In this document: one piece after another, positions 15,037 to 24,626 of the stretch
How positions within the stretch are numbered: position 1 is the stretch's first letter
Layout: each line of letters opens with the position of its first letter
Source of the DNA: Erwinia sp. JUb26
GTDB taxonomy: Bacteria > Pseudomonadota > Gammaproteobacteria > Enterobacterales > Enterobacteriaceae
Length of the DNA: 64,000 nucleotides
NCBI RefSeq assembly: GCF_003751505.1
Contig: NZ_RJVB01000001.1
Coordinates: 186,001 to 250,000, forward strand
Reading direction: 5' to 3'
Position numbers and translations under genes: made by a program
Notes under the pieces: model-generated
The model's input: the letters and a program-made list of their open reading frames with translations, nothing else
What the model was told of the DNA's origin: nothing
Database searches by the model: none

Positions 15037-16641
15037 ATGAGTAAATTTCGTAAAGAATTTAGCCGTGCTAACCCGTCCTTAACCCAGGCCATTACGGATG
15101 TGTCGATCTCCCGTCGCAGCATGATGAAGCTGCTGTCGGCAGGCGCGGTGATGAGCACCGGCCTGATTGGCTTCCCGGAGTTCAGCTATGCGGCCGAAAC
15201 CCCCGTCATGGGCGGCAAGCTGCGTGCGGCGGTTGCCAACGCCTCGGCCAGCGATACGCTGGATCCCGCCAAAGGCAGCAACAGCGGCGACTACTGCCGT
15301 CTGTTTATGTTCTACAGCGGCCTGACCGAACTGGATAAAGACCTGAAGGCGCAGCCTGCGCTGGCGGAAAGCATTGAAAGCAGCGACGGCCTGACCTGGC
15401 AGGTGAAACTGCGCCAGGGCGTGACCTTCCACAACGGCAAGGCGCTGACCGCAGAAGACGTAATTTACTCCCTGAGCCGCCATAAAGATCCGGCGGTGGC
15501 CTCAACGGCCATCACCCTGGCCGGACAGATGAAAGAATTCAAAGCGGTCAGCCCGTCTGAACTGCAGATCGTACTGGAGCAGGCCAACTTCGACCTGCCG
15601 TCGATTCTGGCGACCAGCTCCTTCCTGATTGTGCCGGACGGCACCAAAGACTTCACCAAAGCCATCGGCACCGGACCGTTCACCCTGAAAGAGTTCCAGC
15701 CGGGCGTGCGCACTGTCGGCAGTAAAAATAAAAACTACTACAAGCCGGGCCTGCCGCGTCTCGAAGAAGTGGAGCTGATGGGCGTGACCGATCCGGCCGC
15801 GCGCGTTAACGCCCTGATGTCCGGCGACCTGCAGATGGTGTCGACCCTGTCGGCCAACGACGTGAAGCGCCTGAAGCAGAACGGCAAGTTCAACGTGCTG
15901 GAAAGCAAATCCGGCATGTACAGCGACCTGATCATTCGTACCGACGCCACGCCCGGCAGCAACCCGGACTTCGTGCTGGCGATGAAGTATCTGCAGCCGC
16001 GCGAAATGATCGTGAAAACCGTGCTGCAGGGCTTCGGCGATGTCGGTAACGATACCCCGGTTCCGCCGTGGCATCCGATGTACAACAAAGAGCTGCCGCA
16101 GCGTCCGCTGGATATCGACAAGGCGAAGTTCCACCTGAAAAAAGCCAATATGGTCGGTGCGAAAGTGGAAATTATCACCACGCCGAACATCGAAGGAGCC
16201 GTTGAAGGTGGCCAGCTGATCCAGCAGATTGCCCGCTCGGCCGGCCTGAACGTCTCCGTACGTCGCGTGCCGTATGACGGTTACTGGTCATCCCACTGGA
16301 TGAAAGATCCCGTTGGCTACGGATCGGTTAACCCACGCCCGACGCTGGATATGCTGTTCTCCCAGTTCTACCTCTCTAGCGCACCGTGGAACGAATCCGG
16401 CTGGAAGAACCCGCAGTTCGATCAGCTGGTCACCGCCGCCCGTGGCGAAAGCGATCTCGGCAAGCGCAAGCAGATGTATGGCGATATGCAGAAGCTGATT
16501 TACGACGGATGCGGCACGCTGATCCCGGCCTTTATCAGTTCGATGGACGGCTGCAGTAACAAAGTGAAAGGGGTTGAGGCCTGGCCGTCAGGAATGATGA
16601 TGGGCTATCGCTTCCACGAGTTTGCCTGGCTCGCTTCCTGA
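15037..16641 (+). CDS. ABC transporter periplasmic substrate-binding protein (SBP family 5, peptide/opine type)
   Basis: A 534-aa binding protein of the peptide/nickel/opine family. The N-terminus carries a twin-arginine-like signal (SRRSMMK near residues 27-33, followed by a hydrophobic segment and an AxA cleavage site around SYAAE). The mature part has the usual TFHNGKALTAEDV and GTGPF blocks. It delivers its ligand to the permeases and ATPase encoded next. Binding proteins of this family accept oligopeptides, opines, glutathione, heme or Ni; the neighbouring amine-oxidising and amidohydrolase genes favour a peptide-like or acylated amine ligand. The 83-base gap upstream has no obvious promoter. 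Confidence 0.9.
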   Translation: MSKFRKEFSRANPSLTQAITDVSISRRSMMKLLSAGAVMSTGLIGFPEFSYAAETPVMGGKLRAAVANASASDTLDPAKGSNSGDYCRLFMFYSGLTELDKDLKAQPALAESIESSDGLTWQVKLRQGVTFHNGKALTAEDVIYSLSRHKDPAVASTAITLAGQMKEFKAVSPSELQIVLEQANFDLPSILATSSFLIVPDGTKDFTKAIGTGPFTLKEFQPGVRTVGSKNKNYYKPGLPRLEEVELMGVTDPAARVNALMSGDLQMVSTLSANDVKRLKQNGKFNVLESKSGMYSDLIIRTDATPGSNPDFVLAMKYLQPREMIVKTVLQGFGDVGNDTPVPPWHPMYNKELPQRPLDIDKAKFHLKKANMVGAKVEIITTPNIEGAVEGGQLIQQIARSAGLNVSVRRVPYDGYWSSHWMKDPVGYGSVNPRPTLDMLFSQFYLSSAPWNESGWKNPQFDQLVTAARGESDLGKRKQMYGDMQKLIYDGCGTLIPAFISSMDGCSNKVKGVEAWPSGMMMGYRFHEFAWLAS

Positions 16642-16655
16642 TAAGGAGAACGGCG

Positions 16656-17609
16656 ATGAATCGGTACATTTTCAAACTGATATTCCGGCGCGTAGGGTCG
16701 GGTTTACTTACGCTGCTGATCGTCTCAATGCTGGTGTTCTTTATCACCAGCATGCTGCCGGGCGATGCAGCACAAATGATCCTTGGGCAGTCAGCCACCC
16801 CGGAAACGGTGGCGGCGCTGCGCCAACAGCTGGGTCTGGATCAGCCGCTAATTATGCGTTACCTGGGCTGGCTGGCCGGAATGCTTCAGGGCGATTTTGG
16901 TACCTCGTTCGCCAGTAATCTGCCGGTCAGCCAGCTGGTGTCGCAGCGTATTCCGGCGACCTTCCAACTGGCGGCCACCACCACGGTGGTGTCGGTGCCG
17001 GTGGCGCTGTTTATCGGCATCACCGCCGCCATGAAGCGCGGTTCGATGCTGGACCGCGCGCTGGTGGTCGGCACCATGTCGGTGGTGGCGGTGCCGGAGT
17101 TTCTGGTGGCGACCGTTGCCGTGCTGATTTTTGCGGTGAAGTTACAGTGGGTCCCGGCGATGTCGCTGGGTTCCACCCACCAGGATTTCCTCGGTTTCCT
17201 GCGCACTTTCGCGCTGCCGGTGGTGACGCTGTGCTGCGTAGTGGTGGCACAGATGGCGCGTATGACGCGCGCCGCCATCGTCAACCAGATGGACAGTCCG
17301 TACCTGGAAATGACCCTGCTGAAAGGCGTTTCGCCGGTGCGCGCCATGCTGCGCCACGCGCTGCCTAATGCGGTGGGGCCGATTGCCAACGCCATCTCGC
17401 TGAGCCTGTCGTATCTGTTCGGCGGGGTGATTATTATCGAAAGCATCTTCAGCTATCCTGGCGTTGCCAGCCAGCTGGTAGATGCGGTAAGCAACCGCGA
17501 TCTGCCGGTGGTCCAGCTGTGCGTGATGTTCTTCGCCTGCTGTTACCTGGTACTGCTGCTGGCCGCGGATATTCTGACCATTGCGTTTAATCCTAAGTGG
17601 AGGGGCTGA
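16656..17609 (+). CDS. ABC transporter permease (DppB/OppB type)
   Basis: A 317-aa inner-membrane permease with about six hydrophobic segments, the DppB-type N-terminus (a membrane helix, then a long periplasmic part with GLDQPLIMRYLGWL) and the BPD_transp_1 loop around residues 220-240 (HALPNAVGPIAN). It starts 14 bases after the binding-protein gene behind AAGGAG, and its stop codon overlaps the next start codon (TGATG). It forms the translocation channel with the following permease. Confidence 0.92.
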   Translation: MNRYIFKLIFRRVGSGLLTLLIVSMLVFFITSMLPGDAAQMILGQSATPETVAALRQQLGLDQPLIMRYLGWLAGMLQGDFGTSFASNLPVSQLVSQRIPATFQLAATTTVVSVPVALFIGITAAMKRGSMLDRALVVGTMSVVAVPEFLVATVAVLIFAVKLQWVPAMSLGSTHQDFLGFLRTFALPVVTLCCVVVAQMARMTRAAIVNQMDSPYLEMTLLKGVSPVRAMLRHALPNAVGPIANAISLSLSYLFGGVIIIESIFSYPGVASQLVDAVSNRDLPVVQLCVMFFACCYLVLLLAADILTIAFNPKWRG

Positions 17610-18460
17610 TGAACACACTCACGCTGCCGTGGCGCTTCTTTCAATCTCTCAACATCAGCGGCCGCATCGGCCTGCTGATCGCCCTGTTCTGGATCTTCAT
17701 GGCGATTTTCGGCGGCATGCTGGCCCCGCATAACGTCGAGGATATCGGTGCCGGTCCGCTGTTCGGTGATATCAGCCGGGAATTCTGGTTTGGTACCGAC
17801 TATCTGGGCCGCGATATCTTCAGCCGCGTGCTGGTCGGGGCGCGCTACTCGATTGGCCTGGCGCTGACCGCGGCGATCCTCGCCAGCCTGGTAGGTACGC
17901 TGCTGGCGCTGCTGGCGGCGGTCGCCGGTCGCTGGCTGGAAGAGGTACTGGGCCGTATCAACGATGCGATGCTGGTACTGCCGGGTAAAATCCTCGCGCT
18001 GATGATCGTTGCAGTGTTTGGTTCGTCGCTGCCGATGCTGATCCTCACCGCGGTGATCACCTACTGGCCGGGCGCCTACCGTATTGCCTACGCCATGGCC
18101 TCCAGCCTGCGTTCAATGGATTACGTGCAGGCCTCCAGGCTGCGCGGCGAAAGCCGTCTGTACGTAGCGATCCACGATATTTTACCCAACATGCTGCACC
18201 CGATGCTGACCGACTTCGGCCTGCGTTTCGTCTACATCGTGCTGATGCTCAGCGGCCTGAGTTTCCTCGGCCTGGGCGTGCAGCCGCCGTATGCCGACTG
18301 GGGCACGCTGGTACGTGAAAATCTTCAGGGGCTGTTTGATGGCTCCCCGGCGGTGCTGATGCCAGCGGTGGCGATTGCCAGCCTGACCATCGGTGCCAAT
18401 CTGTTTATCGACAGCCTGCAGGCGATGCGCCCGCTGACGCTGGCTAAGGGGACCGCATGA
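17609..18460 (+). CDS. ABC transporter permease (DppC/OppC type)
   Basis: A 283-aa inner-membrane permease. The N-terminal cytoplasmic stretch, first helix and FGTDYLGRDIFSRVLVGARYS block are the OppC/DppC signature; the EAA-like loop is at HDILPNMLHPM. ATG 17609 overlaps the stop of the first permease and has GGAGG five bases upstream, so it is preferred over the in-frame start at 17597. The end overlaps the ATPase gene by four bases (ATGA), a sign of translational coupling within the transporter operon. Confidence 0.92.
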   Translation: MNTLTLPWRFFQSLNISGRIGLLIALFWIFMAIFGGMLAPHNVEDIGAGPLFGDISREFWFGTDYLGRDIFSRVLVGARYSIGLALTAAILASLVGTLLALLAAVAGRWLEEVLGRINDAMLVLPGKILALMIVAVFGSSLPMLILTAVITYWPGAYRIAYAMASSLRSMDYVQASRLRGESRLYVAIHDILPNMLHPMLTDFGLRFVYIVLMLSGLSFLGLGVQPPYADWGTLVRENLQGLFDGSPAVLMPAVAIASLTIGANLFIDSLQAMRPLTLAKGTA

Positions 18461-20121
18461 ATATTACGCCACACAGCGCCACGCCGATGGTGTCCGTCGA
18501 AAATCTGAAGGTGACGGCCAACAGCGACGACGGCCGGGAAATCACTCTGGTTTCCGATATTCGTTTCACCGTGCAGAAAGGGGAAGTGCTGGCGCTGATC
18601 GGGGAGTCCGGCTCGGGCAAAACCACCATCGCGCTGGCGCTGATGGGCTATGCCCGCCACGGCTGCCAGATTGCCGGCGGCACCGTGCATGTTGCAGGAA
18701 CCGACGTCACTTCGTTGACGCCATCGCAGCTTTGCCAGTTCCGCGGTAATAAAGTCGCCTATATCGCCCAGAGCGCGGCGGCCTCGTTTAACCCGGCAAT
18801 GAAAATTATGGACCAGGTGGTGGAGCCGGTGGTGATCCACGGGGTGATGAAGCGCGCCGAGGCCGAGACAAAAGCAGTGGAGCTGTTCCGCGAGCTGGCG
18901 CTGCCGAACCCGGAAACCATCGGCGAGCGCTATCCGCACCAGGTCTCGGGCGGCCAGCTGCAGCGCCTGATGACCGCCATGGCGCTGATTAGCGACCCGG
19001 ACGTGGTGATCCTCGATGAACCGACCACCGCGCTGGATGTGACCACCCAGGTGGAAGTGTTGAAAACCTTCCGTCGCGTGGTGCGCCAGCGCGGCACCAC
19101 CGCCATCTACGTCAGTCACGATCTGGCGGTAGTGGCGCAGATGGCCGATAAAATTCTGGTGCTGCTGAAGGGCAATATCGCCGAATACGGCACCACCGAA
19201 CAGCTGCTGCGCGCACCGCAGGCCGAGTACAGCCATCAGCTGCTGGAAGCCGCCCGCCAGAAGCCACGCCAGAGCCCATGGATAACCGCCAGCGAATCCG
19301 AGCAGCCGCTGCTGCAGGTACGCGAGCTGTCGGCGGGCTACGGTCCGCTGGACGCCGAAGGCCAGCCGAAAGTGAAAATTCTGCAGGATATCAACTTCAG
19401 CCTGTACCGCGGCCAGGCCATCGGTATTATCGGTGAGTCCGGATCGGGAAAAACCACCCTGGCGCATGCGATTGCCGGGATGAACAAGCCCTGCGGCGGC
19501 CATATTCTGTTCAACGGCCACTATATCGAAGGCGATATGTACAAGCGGCCGGAAAACGAGCTGCGCCGCATTCAGTACGTGTTCCAGATGGCCGATACCG
19601 CGCTGAACCCGGCGCACAGTATTGAAACCATCCTCAAGCGGCCGCTGAAGCTGTTTCACGGCCTGCGCGGCCCGGCGCTGGAGCGAAGAATGCTGGAGCT
19701 GCTGGACATCGTCCGCCTGCCGCGCAGTGTGCTGTGGCGTCGGCCGTGGTCGCTCTCCGGCGGGCAGAAGCAGCGTGTTAACCTGGCGCGTGCGCTGGCG
19801 GCCGAGCCGGATCTGATCCTCTGCGACGAAGTGACCTCGGCGCTGGATACCGTGGTTGCGGCGGCGGTGCTGGACCTGATCACCGAGCTGCGCCGCGAGC
19901 TGGGCCTGTCGGTGCTGTTTATCAGCCACGATCTTCACGCCGTGCGCTCGGTGTGCGACGAGATTATCGTGGTGAAAAATGGCCGCATGGTCACCCAGGT
20001 GGCGCGCGAAGACTACGACAAGCCGTCGACCGAGCTGTACTACGAGCGGCTGAAGCGCGCGGTGCCGGAACTGCGCCAGGGCTGGCTGGATGAACACGAA
20101 GAGAGCGATATCGCGCTCTAA
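18457..20121 (+). CDS. Fused double ABC transporter ATPase (DppDF-type)
   Basis: A 554-aa protein with two nucleotide-binding domains in tandem, combining the roles of DppD and DppF. Domain 1: Walker [10 protein letters not shown] (about residues 48-56), signature VSGGQLQR, Walker [13 protein letters not shown]. Domain 2: Walker [10 protein letters not shown] (about 327-335), signature LSGGQKQR, Walker [13 protein letters not shown]. Walker B of domain 2 has Cys-Asp-Glu-Val instead of the usual Asp-Glu-Pro, a tolerated variant in this family. It powers import through the two preceding permeases. A 135-base gap follows before the next flavoenzyme gene. Confidence 0.92.
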   Translation: MNITPHSATPMVSVENLKVTANSDDGREITLVSDIRFTVQKGEVLALIGESGSGKTTIALALMGYARHGCQIAGGTVHVAGTDVTSLTPSQLCQFRGNKVAYIAQSAAASFNPAMKIMDQVVEPVVIHGVMKRAEAETKAVELFRELALPNPETIGERYPHQVSGGQLQRLMTAMALISDPDVVILDEPTTALDVTTQVEVLKTFRRVVRQRGTTAIYVSHDLAVVAQMADKILVLLKGNIAEYGTTEQLLRAPQAEYSHQLLEAARQKPRQSPWITASESEQPLLQVRELSAGYGPLDAEGQPKVKILQDINFSLYRGQAIGIIGESGSGKTTLAHAIAGMNKPCGGHILFNGHYIEGDMYKRPENELRRIQYVFQMADTALNPAHSIETILKRPLKLFHGLRGPALERRMLELLDIVRLPRSVLWRRPWSLSGGQKQRVNLARALAAEPDLILCDEVTSALDTVVAAAVLDLITELRRELGLSVLFISHDLHAVRSVCDEIIVVKNGRMVTQVAREDYDKPSTELYYERLKRAVPELRQGWLDEHEESDIAL

Positions 20122-20256
20122 ATATTGGCAGACAGCGGTGGTCTGAACAGGCAAAACCTGCATCAGGCCATCGCCGCTAACGTGACTGATTGATTGCGGG
20201 GAGAGTCCACCGTTGAGGCCGCCCGCTAAACCACTTTTTCAGAGGTAACAGAGAAC

Positions 20257-21588
20257 ATGCCCGCACCGATACGATACGTACAGGACAGTCCTTACTTCCC
20301 GCTGGAAGTGGATGTGGTGGTGATCGGCGCCGGTATTGCCGGAGCGGCCGCCGCCTACGAGCTGGCGAAAAAAGGCGTCAGCGTGGTGCTGATTGAAAAA
20401 GGCCTGGTCGGCGGCGAACAGTCCAGCCGCAACTGGGGCTGGTGCCGTCAGCAGAACCGCGACGAGCGCGAGCTGCCGCTGATTATTTATGCCCTGCAGC
20501 GCTGGGATGAGCTGGCTGGCGAAACCGGCGAAGAGCTGGGCTTCCGCCGCAGCGGGCTGGTTTACGCTTCCCGTAATCAGGACGATATCAACGCGTGGGA
20601 AAAATGGAACCAGATGGCGAAAACCTACGGTTTCAGCAGCGAAATTCTCACCGCCGCGCGCGCTAAAGAGATGACGCCGGGCAGCACCACCGCCTGGCTG
20701 GGCGGCGTGCATTCGCCGACCGACGGCCATGCCGAACCGTCGCTGGCGGCACCCGGCCTGGCGATTGCCGCGCAGAAGCTGGGCGCGAAGGTCTTTCAAC
20801 AGTGCGCGGTGCGCGGGCTGGATATCTCCGGCGGGCGCGTCAGCGGCGTGTGGACCGAGCGCGGGTTGATTAAAACCGGTCGGGTGATCTGCGCGGGCGG
20901 GGCCTGGACCTCGATGTTCTGCCGCCGCCACGGCATCGATCTGCCGTTGGGCAACGTGATCGGCACCGCGTTCCGCACCAAACCGATCGAGCAGGCGATT
21001 GCGCTGCCGCTGTATACCCCGGGCTTCGCCTGCCGCCCGCAGATGGACGGCAGCTACACCATGTCGGTATCCGGCCGTGGTCGCCTGGAACCGGGCGCGC
21101 AGGGGCTGCGCTATGCCCGCCAGTTCTATCCCACCTTCAAGGCGCGGCGTAAAAACCTGACGCTTAATCTGGGCCTCAGCCCGTTCTTCAACGGCCCGGA
21201 AGCCTTTGGTCGCTGGCAGATGGACGGCACCTCGCCGTTTGAAAAGATCCGCATTCTCGACCCGCGCCCGGATATGGCGATGGTGCAGGAAGGCATCGAC
21301 GCCATGCGCAAAGAGTACCCGGCGATGGGCAAAATCCAGCTGGAACAGGCGTGGGGCGGGATGATCGACAGCACGCCGGACGCGGTGCCGGTGATTTCCC
21401 ACGTCGGCAAGCTGCCGGGGCTGATTATTTCTGCGGGCTACAGCGCGCACGGCTTTGGCATTGGTCCCGGCGCGGGCCGCCTGGCTGCCGATCTCGCCAA
21501 CGGCGACGCGCCGGTGGTGGATCCTACTCCGTATCGCTATGAGCGACTGGTTGACGGTTCCGGCCTTAACGCGCCGGGCATGATGTAA
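20257..21588 (+). CDS. FAD-dependent oxidoreductase, DAO family (second copy type)
   Basis: A 443-aa flavoenzyme of the D-amino-acid-oxidase fold but clearly different from the one at 13676. The dinucleotide motif VVVIGAGIAGAAAA begins near residue 23; the flavin-contact stretch SSRNWGWCRQQNRD around residues 57-70 is characteristic of a subgroup often found beside peptide or opine importers. The C-terminal GYSAHGFGIGPGAG segment closes the FAD site. It probably oxidises a C-N bond of the imported substrate. Two different DAO enzymes in one cluster suggest two successive oxidations or two substrates. AGAGGTAACAG precedes the ATG. Confidence 0.87.
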   Translation: MPAPIRYVQDSPYFPLEVDVVVIGAGIAGAAAAYELAKKGVSVVLIEKGLVGGEQSSRNWGWCRQQNRDERELPLIIYALQRWDELAGETGEELGFRRSGLVYASRNQDDINAWEKWNQMAKTYGFSSEILTAARAKEMTPGSTTAWLGGVHSPTDGHAEPSLAAPGLAIAAQKLGAKVFQQCAVRGLDISGGRVSGVWTERGLIKTGRVICAGGAWTSMFCRRHGIDLPLGNVIGTAFRTKPIEQAIALPLYTPGFACRPQMDGSYTMSVSGRGRLEPGAQGLRYARQFYPTFKARRKNLTLNLGLSPFFNGPEAFGRWQMDGTSPFEKIRILDPRPDMAMVQEGIDAMRKEYPAMGKIQLEQAWGGMIDSTPDAVPVISHVGKLPGLIISAGYSAHGFGIGPGAGRLAADLANGDAPVVDPTPYRYERLVDGSGLNAPGMM

Positions 21589-21597
21589 GGAATGACG

Positions 21598-22446
21598 ATG
21601 ACAATTGAATTCGTAGCGATGAATGAAACCCATCTGGATGCCGCCTTCGCGCTGACTCAGAGGCTCAAGTGGCCGCACCGCCGCGCCGACTGGCAGCAGG
21701 CGCTGCTGCTGGGTGAAGGGATCGTAGCGCAGGAAAACGGCGAAGTGATCGGCACCATTCTCTGCTGGCGCTGGGGACGTGACTATTCCACCCTCGGGCT
21801 GGTGATTGTCCATGACGCCCAGCAGGGGCGCGGCATTGGCCGCCAGCTGATGCAGATGGGCCTGGAGAAACTGGCGGGCAGCAACATTCGCCTGCACGCC
21901 ACCGAGGCGGGCAAGCCGCTGTATGAAAAACTCGGCTTTGTCGCCACCGGCCACATTGAGCAGCACCAGTGCCGCGAACTGCCGCCGGTCAGCGCCCCGG
22001 CCTGCGCGCCCGGCCAGCGGCTGCGCGCAGCGGCACCTCAGGATGCCGCACTGCTGACCGCGCTGGATCGCCAGGCGCTGGGCCAGCACCGTCCGCTGCT
22101 GATCGCTAACCTGCTGGACAGCGCCGAGCGTTTCCTGGTGCTGGAAGAGAACGGCGCGCCTGCCGGTTTCGCCAGCCTGCGCCGCTTCGGCCACGGCTAC
22201 GCCATCGGACCGGTGGTGGCCCGCAACGCACAGAGTGCAAAAGTGCTGATCGGTGAACTGCTGAGCGGCGTGAGCGGTCAGTTTGTGCGCATCGATACCG
22301 ACCGGGCAACGGGCCTGGGTCCGTGGCTCAACGAGCAGGGCCTGGTGGAAGTGGACGCCCCGGTCACCATGTATAAAGGCGACGTCTGGCAGCCCGAAAG
22401 CGGCGGCATGCAGGCGTTCGCGCTGATGACGCAGGCGATGGCGTGA
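21598..22446 (+). CDS. Tandem GNAT acetyltransferase
   Basis: A 282-aa protein with two acetyltransferase-like halves. The first GNAT domain (about residues 1-125) has the acetyl-CoA loop GRGIGRQLM; the second (about 140-275) resembles the Acetyltransf_18 C-terminal domain seen in YitH-like proteins. ATG 21598 is preferred over ATG 21592 because AAGGA is six bases before it. It follows the flavoenzyme gene by about 10 bases and its stop overlaps the next start (TGATG). It could N-acylate an amine substrate before oxidation, or detoxify it. That role is an inference; the family alone gives only acyl-CoA-dependent N-acyl transfer. Confidence 0.82.
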   Translation: MTIEFVAMNETHLDAAFALTQRLKWPHRRADWQQALLLGEGIVAQENGEVIGTILCWRWGRDYSTLGLVIVHDAQQGRGIGRQLMQMGLEKLAGSNIRLHATEAGKPLYEKLGFVATGHIEQHQCRELPPVSAPACAPGQRLRAAAPQDAALLTALDRQALGQHRPLLIANLLDSAERFLVLEENGAPAGFASLRRFGHGYAIGPVVARNAQSAKVLIGELLSGVSGQFVRIDTDRATGLGPWLNEQGLVEVDAPVTMYKGDVWQPESGGMQAFALMTQAMA

Positions 22447-23372
22447 TGAATATTGTTTATAAATCGGAACCCGAACGCGGGCGTAAGTGGGCCTCCCTGC
22501 TGGACGAACTGGCTCCCGGAGCCAGCTTCCGCCAGTGGCCGGAGGTGGGCAACGCCGAAGAGGTGGAGTACCTGGTGGCCTGGCAACCGCCGGAAAACAT
22601 CATGCAGCAGTTTCCTAACCTGAAGGTGCTGTTTTCGGTCGGTGCCGGGGCGGACCAGTTTAACTACGCCAGCCTGCCGCCGTCTCTGCCGGTAGTGCGG
22701 ATGATCGAGCCGGGGCTGACGCAGGGGATGGTCGAGTACGTGACCTTCGCCGTGCTCGGCCTGCACCGCGATATGCCGCGCTACCTGCAACAGCAGCGTG
22801 AGGAAGTCTGGCAGGCGCACAGCATGCGTTCCGCCGCCGACTGCCGCATCGGCGTTATGGGGCTGGGCAACCTCGGCGAGGCGGTGCTGAAACCGCTGGT
22901 GGCGATGGGCTTTGACTGCGGCGGCTGGAATCGCAGCCCGCGCGATCTGCACGGCGTGCGCTGCTGGACCGGGGAAGACCAGCTCGGCGAGTTTCTGGCG
23001 CGCACCGATATCCTGATTTGCCTGCTGCCGCTGACCGCCAGCACCGAAGGTATTCTGAACGCCGAACTGTTCCGCCAGCTGCCGCGTGGCGCTTCGCTGG
23101 TTCAGGTAGGGCGCGGTCCACAGCTCGATCACGACGCGCTGCTTGGCGCGCTGGATGAAAAGCATCTGGCCGCGGCGGTGATCGACGTCACCGTGCCCGA
23201 GCCGCTGCCCGCCGGGCACCGCTTCTGGCAGCATCCGCAGATCTGGCTGACGCCACATATCGCCAGCCAGACTCAGCCGGAAAGTGCGGTAGTGGCGCTG
23301 CTGGAAAACATCCGCCGCTTTGAGCGCGGAGAAACCATGGTCGGCCTGGTCGATCGGGAAAAAGGATACTGA
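22446..23372 (+). CDS. D-2-hydroxyacid dehydrogenase, GhrA-like (glyoxylate/hydroxypyruvate reductase)
   Basis: A 308-aa NAD(P)-dependent 2-hydroxyacid dehydrogenase. The cofactor motif is GVMGLGNLGEAV, with Arg in VQVGRGPQ and His in TPHIASQTQPES as the catalytic pair, the pattern of GhrA-type enzymes. They reduce glyoxylate, hydroxypyruvate or other 2-oxoacids. The gene overlaps the preceding GNAT stop. In this cluster it may remove glyoxylate or another 2-oxoacid released by the DAO flavoenzymes, which would fit an N-substituted glycine or amino-acid substrate; this is inference. The start is the ATG of the TGATG overlap rather than GTG 22443. Confidence 0.87.
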   Translation: MNIVYKSEPERGRKWASLLDELAPGASFRQWPEVGNAEEVEYLVAWQPPENIMQQFPNLKVLFSVGAGADQFNYASLPPSLPVVRMIEPGLTQGMVEYVTFAVLGLHRDMPRYLQQQREEVWQAHSMRSAADCRIGVMGLGNLGEAVLKPLVAMGFDCGGWNRSPRDLHGVRCWTGEDQLGEFLARTDILICLLPLTASTEGILNAELFRQLPRGASLVQVGRGPQLDHDALLGALDEKHLAAAVIDVTVPEPLPAGHRFWQHPQIWLTPHIASQTQPESAVVALLENIRRFERGETMVGLVDREKGY

Positions 23373-23373
23373 T

Positions 23374-24507
23374 ATGGAGTTTTCTCAGCTGGTAGCGCTG
23401 CGTCGCGATCTGCATATTCACCCCGAGCTGGCGTACAACGAGCACCGCACTGCCGCGATCGTCGCCGAATTCCTCCAGGACCTGGGTATTGAGGTGCACC
23501 GCGGCATCGGTAAAACCGGCGTGGTGGGCGTACTGAAGCGCGGCAGCAGCGAGCGCGCGATCGGTCTGCGTGCCGATATGGATGCGCTGCCGATGAACGA
23601 CCTCGGCAGCCAGCCGTGGAAAAGCCAGACGGCGGGCGTCTGCCACGCCTGCGGCCACGACGGCCACACGGTGATGCTGCTGGGCGCTGCCGCGCAGTTG
23701 GCCTCGAATCCTGATTTTGACGGCACGGTGAATTTTATCTTCCAGCCTGCCGAAGAAGGGCAGGCGGGCGCGAAGGCGATGATCGAAGACGGTCTGTTTA
23801 CCCGCTTCCCCTGCGATGCCGTGTACGCCATTCATAACTGGCCACAGCTGCCGCTCGGCGTGGTGCAAACCCGCCCCGGGCCGATCATGGCGGCGGGCGA
23901 TGCCTTCAGTATTACCGTTCACGGCGGCGGCGGGCATGCCGCACAGCCGCAGCTGACGCCTGATACCCTGCTGGCGACCAGCGAGCTGGTGGTGGCGCTG
24001 CATACGATTGTCAGCCGCAACCTCGATCCCTGCGATCCGGCCGTGTTGACCGTGACGCGCATCAACGGCGGTTTCTCGCACAATATGATCCCGGCGGAAG
24101 CCACGTTAAGCGGCACGGTGCGCGCCTTTGACGGTGCGGTGCAGGACACCATTGAACGCCGCATGCGCGAGCTGGCCACCAGCATTACCGCCGCCCACGG
24201 CCTGACGGCGACGGTGAAATACGAGCGCTACTATCCGGCAACCATTAACAGCGCTGAAGAGGCGGCGGTGGCATTACGCGCCGCGCGTCGTGCGGGGCTG
24301 GAGCACGGCGAAGCGCCAAAACCGGCGCTCACCTCGGAAGACTTCTCCTTTATGCTGGAGGCAAAACCGGGGGCTTATCTGTGGCTTGGATCCGCCGACA
24401 GCCGTCCGCTGCACCATTCGGAATATGATTTTAACGATGCGCTGATCCCTTATGGCATTCGCTGGTTCCGTGCCGTCGTTCAGGAAACGCTCGGCGTAAA
24501 AATATAA
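23374..24507 (+). CDS. M20 family amidohydrolase (N-acyl amino acid / hippurate hydrolase-like)
   Basis: A 377-aa metallohydrolase of the M20D/aminoacylase group. Metal-binding motifs are visible: HACGHDGHTVMLLGAA, the catalytic Glu pair in PAEEGQAGAKAM and the later HNWPQLPLG histidine; a dimerisation domain with GGGGHAAQPQ follows. Such enzymes cleave N-acyl amino acids or other amides. ATG 23374 directly follows the previous stop and is preferred over the in-frame 23320. Positioned between the acetyltransferase and the aminotransferase genes, it could deacylate an intermediate to release a free amino acid such as GABA. The natural substrate is not predictable from sequence. Confidence 0.88.
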   Translation: MEFSQLVALRRDLHIHPELAYNEHRTAAIVAEFLQDLGIEVHRGIGKTGVVGVLKRGSSERAIGLRADMDALPMNDLGSQPWKSQTAGVCHACGHDGHTVMLLGAAAQLASNPDFDGTVNFIFQPAEEGQAGAKAMIEDGLFTRFPCDAVYAIHNWPQLPLGVVQTRPGPIMAAGDAFSITVHGGGGHAAQPQLTPDTLLATSELVVALHTIVSRNLDPCDPAVLTVTRINGGFSHNMIPAEATLSGTVRAFDGAVQDTIERRMRELATSITAAHGLTATVKYERYYPATINSAEEAAVALRAARRAGLEHGEAPKPALTSEDFSFMLEAKPGAYLWLGSADSRPLHHSEYDFNDALIPYGIRWFRAVVQETLGVKI

Positions 24508-24626
24508 CCGAAAGATTAGCCCGAATTACGAAAGTTAATGCTGCTGCCGCGCCATCAACGGCAGCTTACCCCCACGGCTTATTGCGATACTTGGCAAATA
24601 CAATTTCACGTCAAAGAGGCAAAGAA

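Noticed and set aside
18325..22194. Very long antisense open frames (612 and 651 codons) opposite the ABC ATPase and flavoenzyme/GNAT genes
   Set aside because: They mirror GC-rich genes with strong family matches on the plus strand, have His/Arg/Gln-rich low-complexity translations, no ribosome sites and no recognisable domains.
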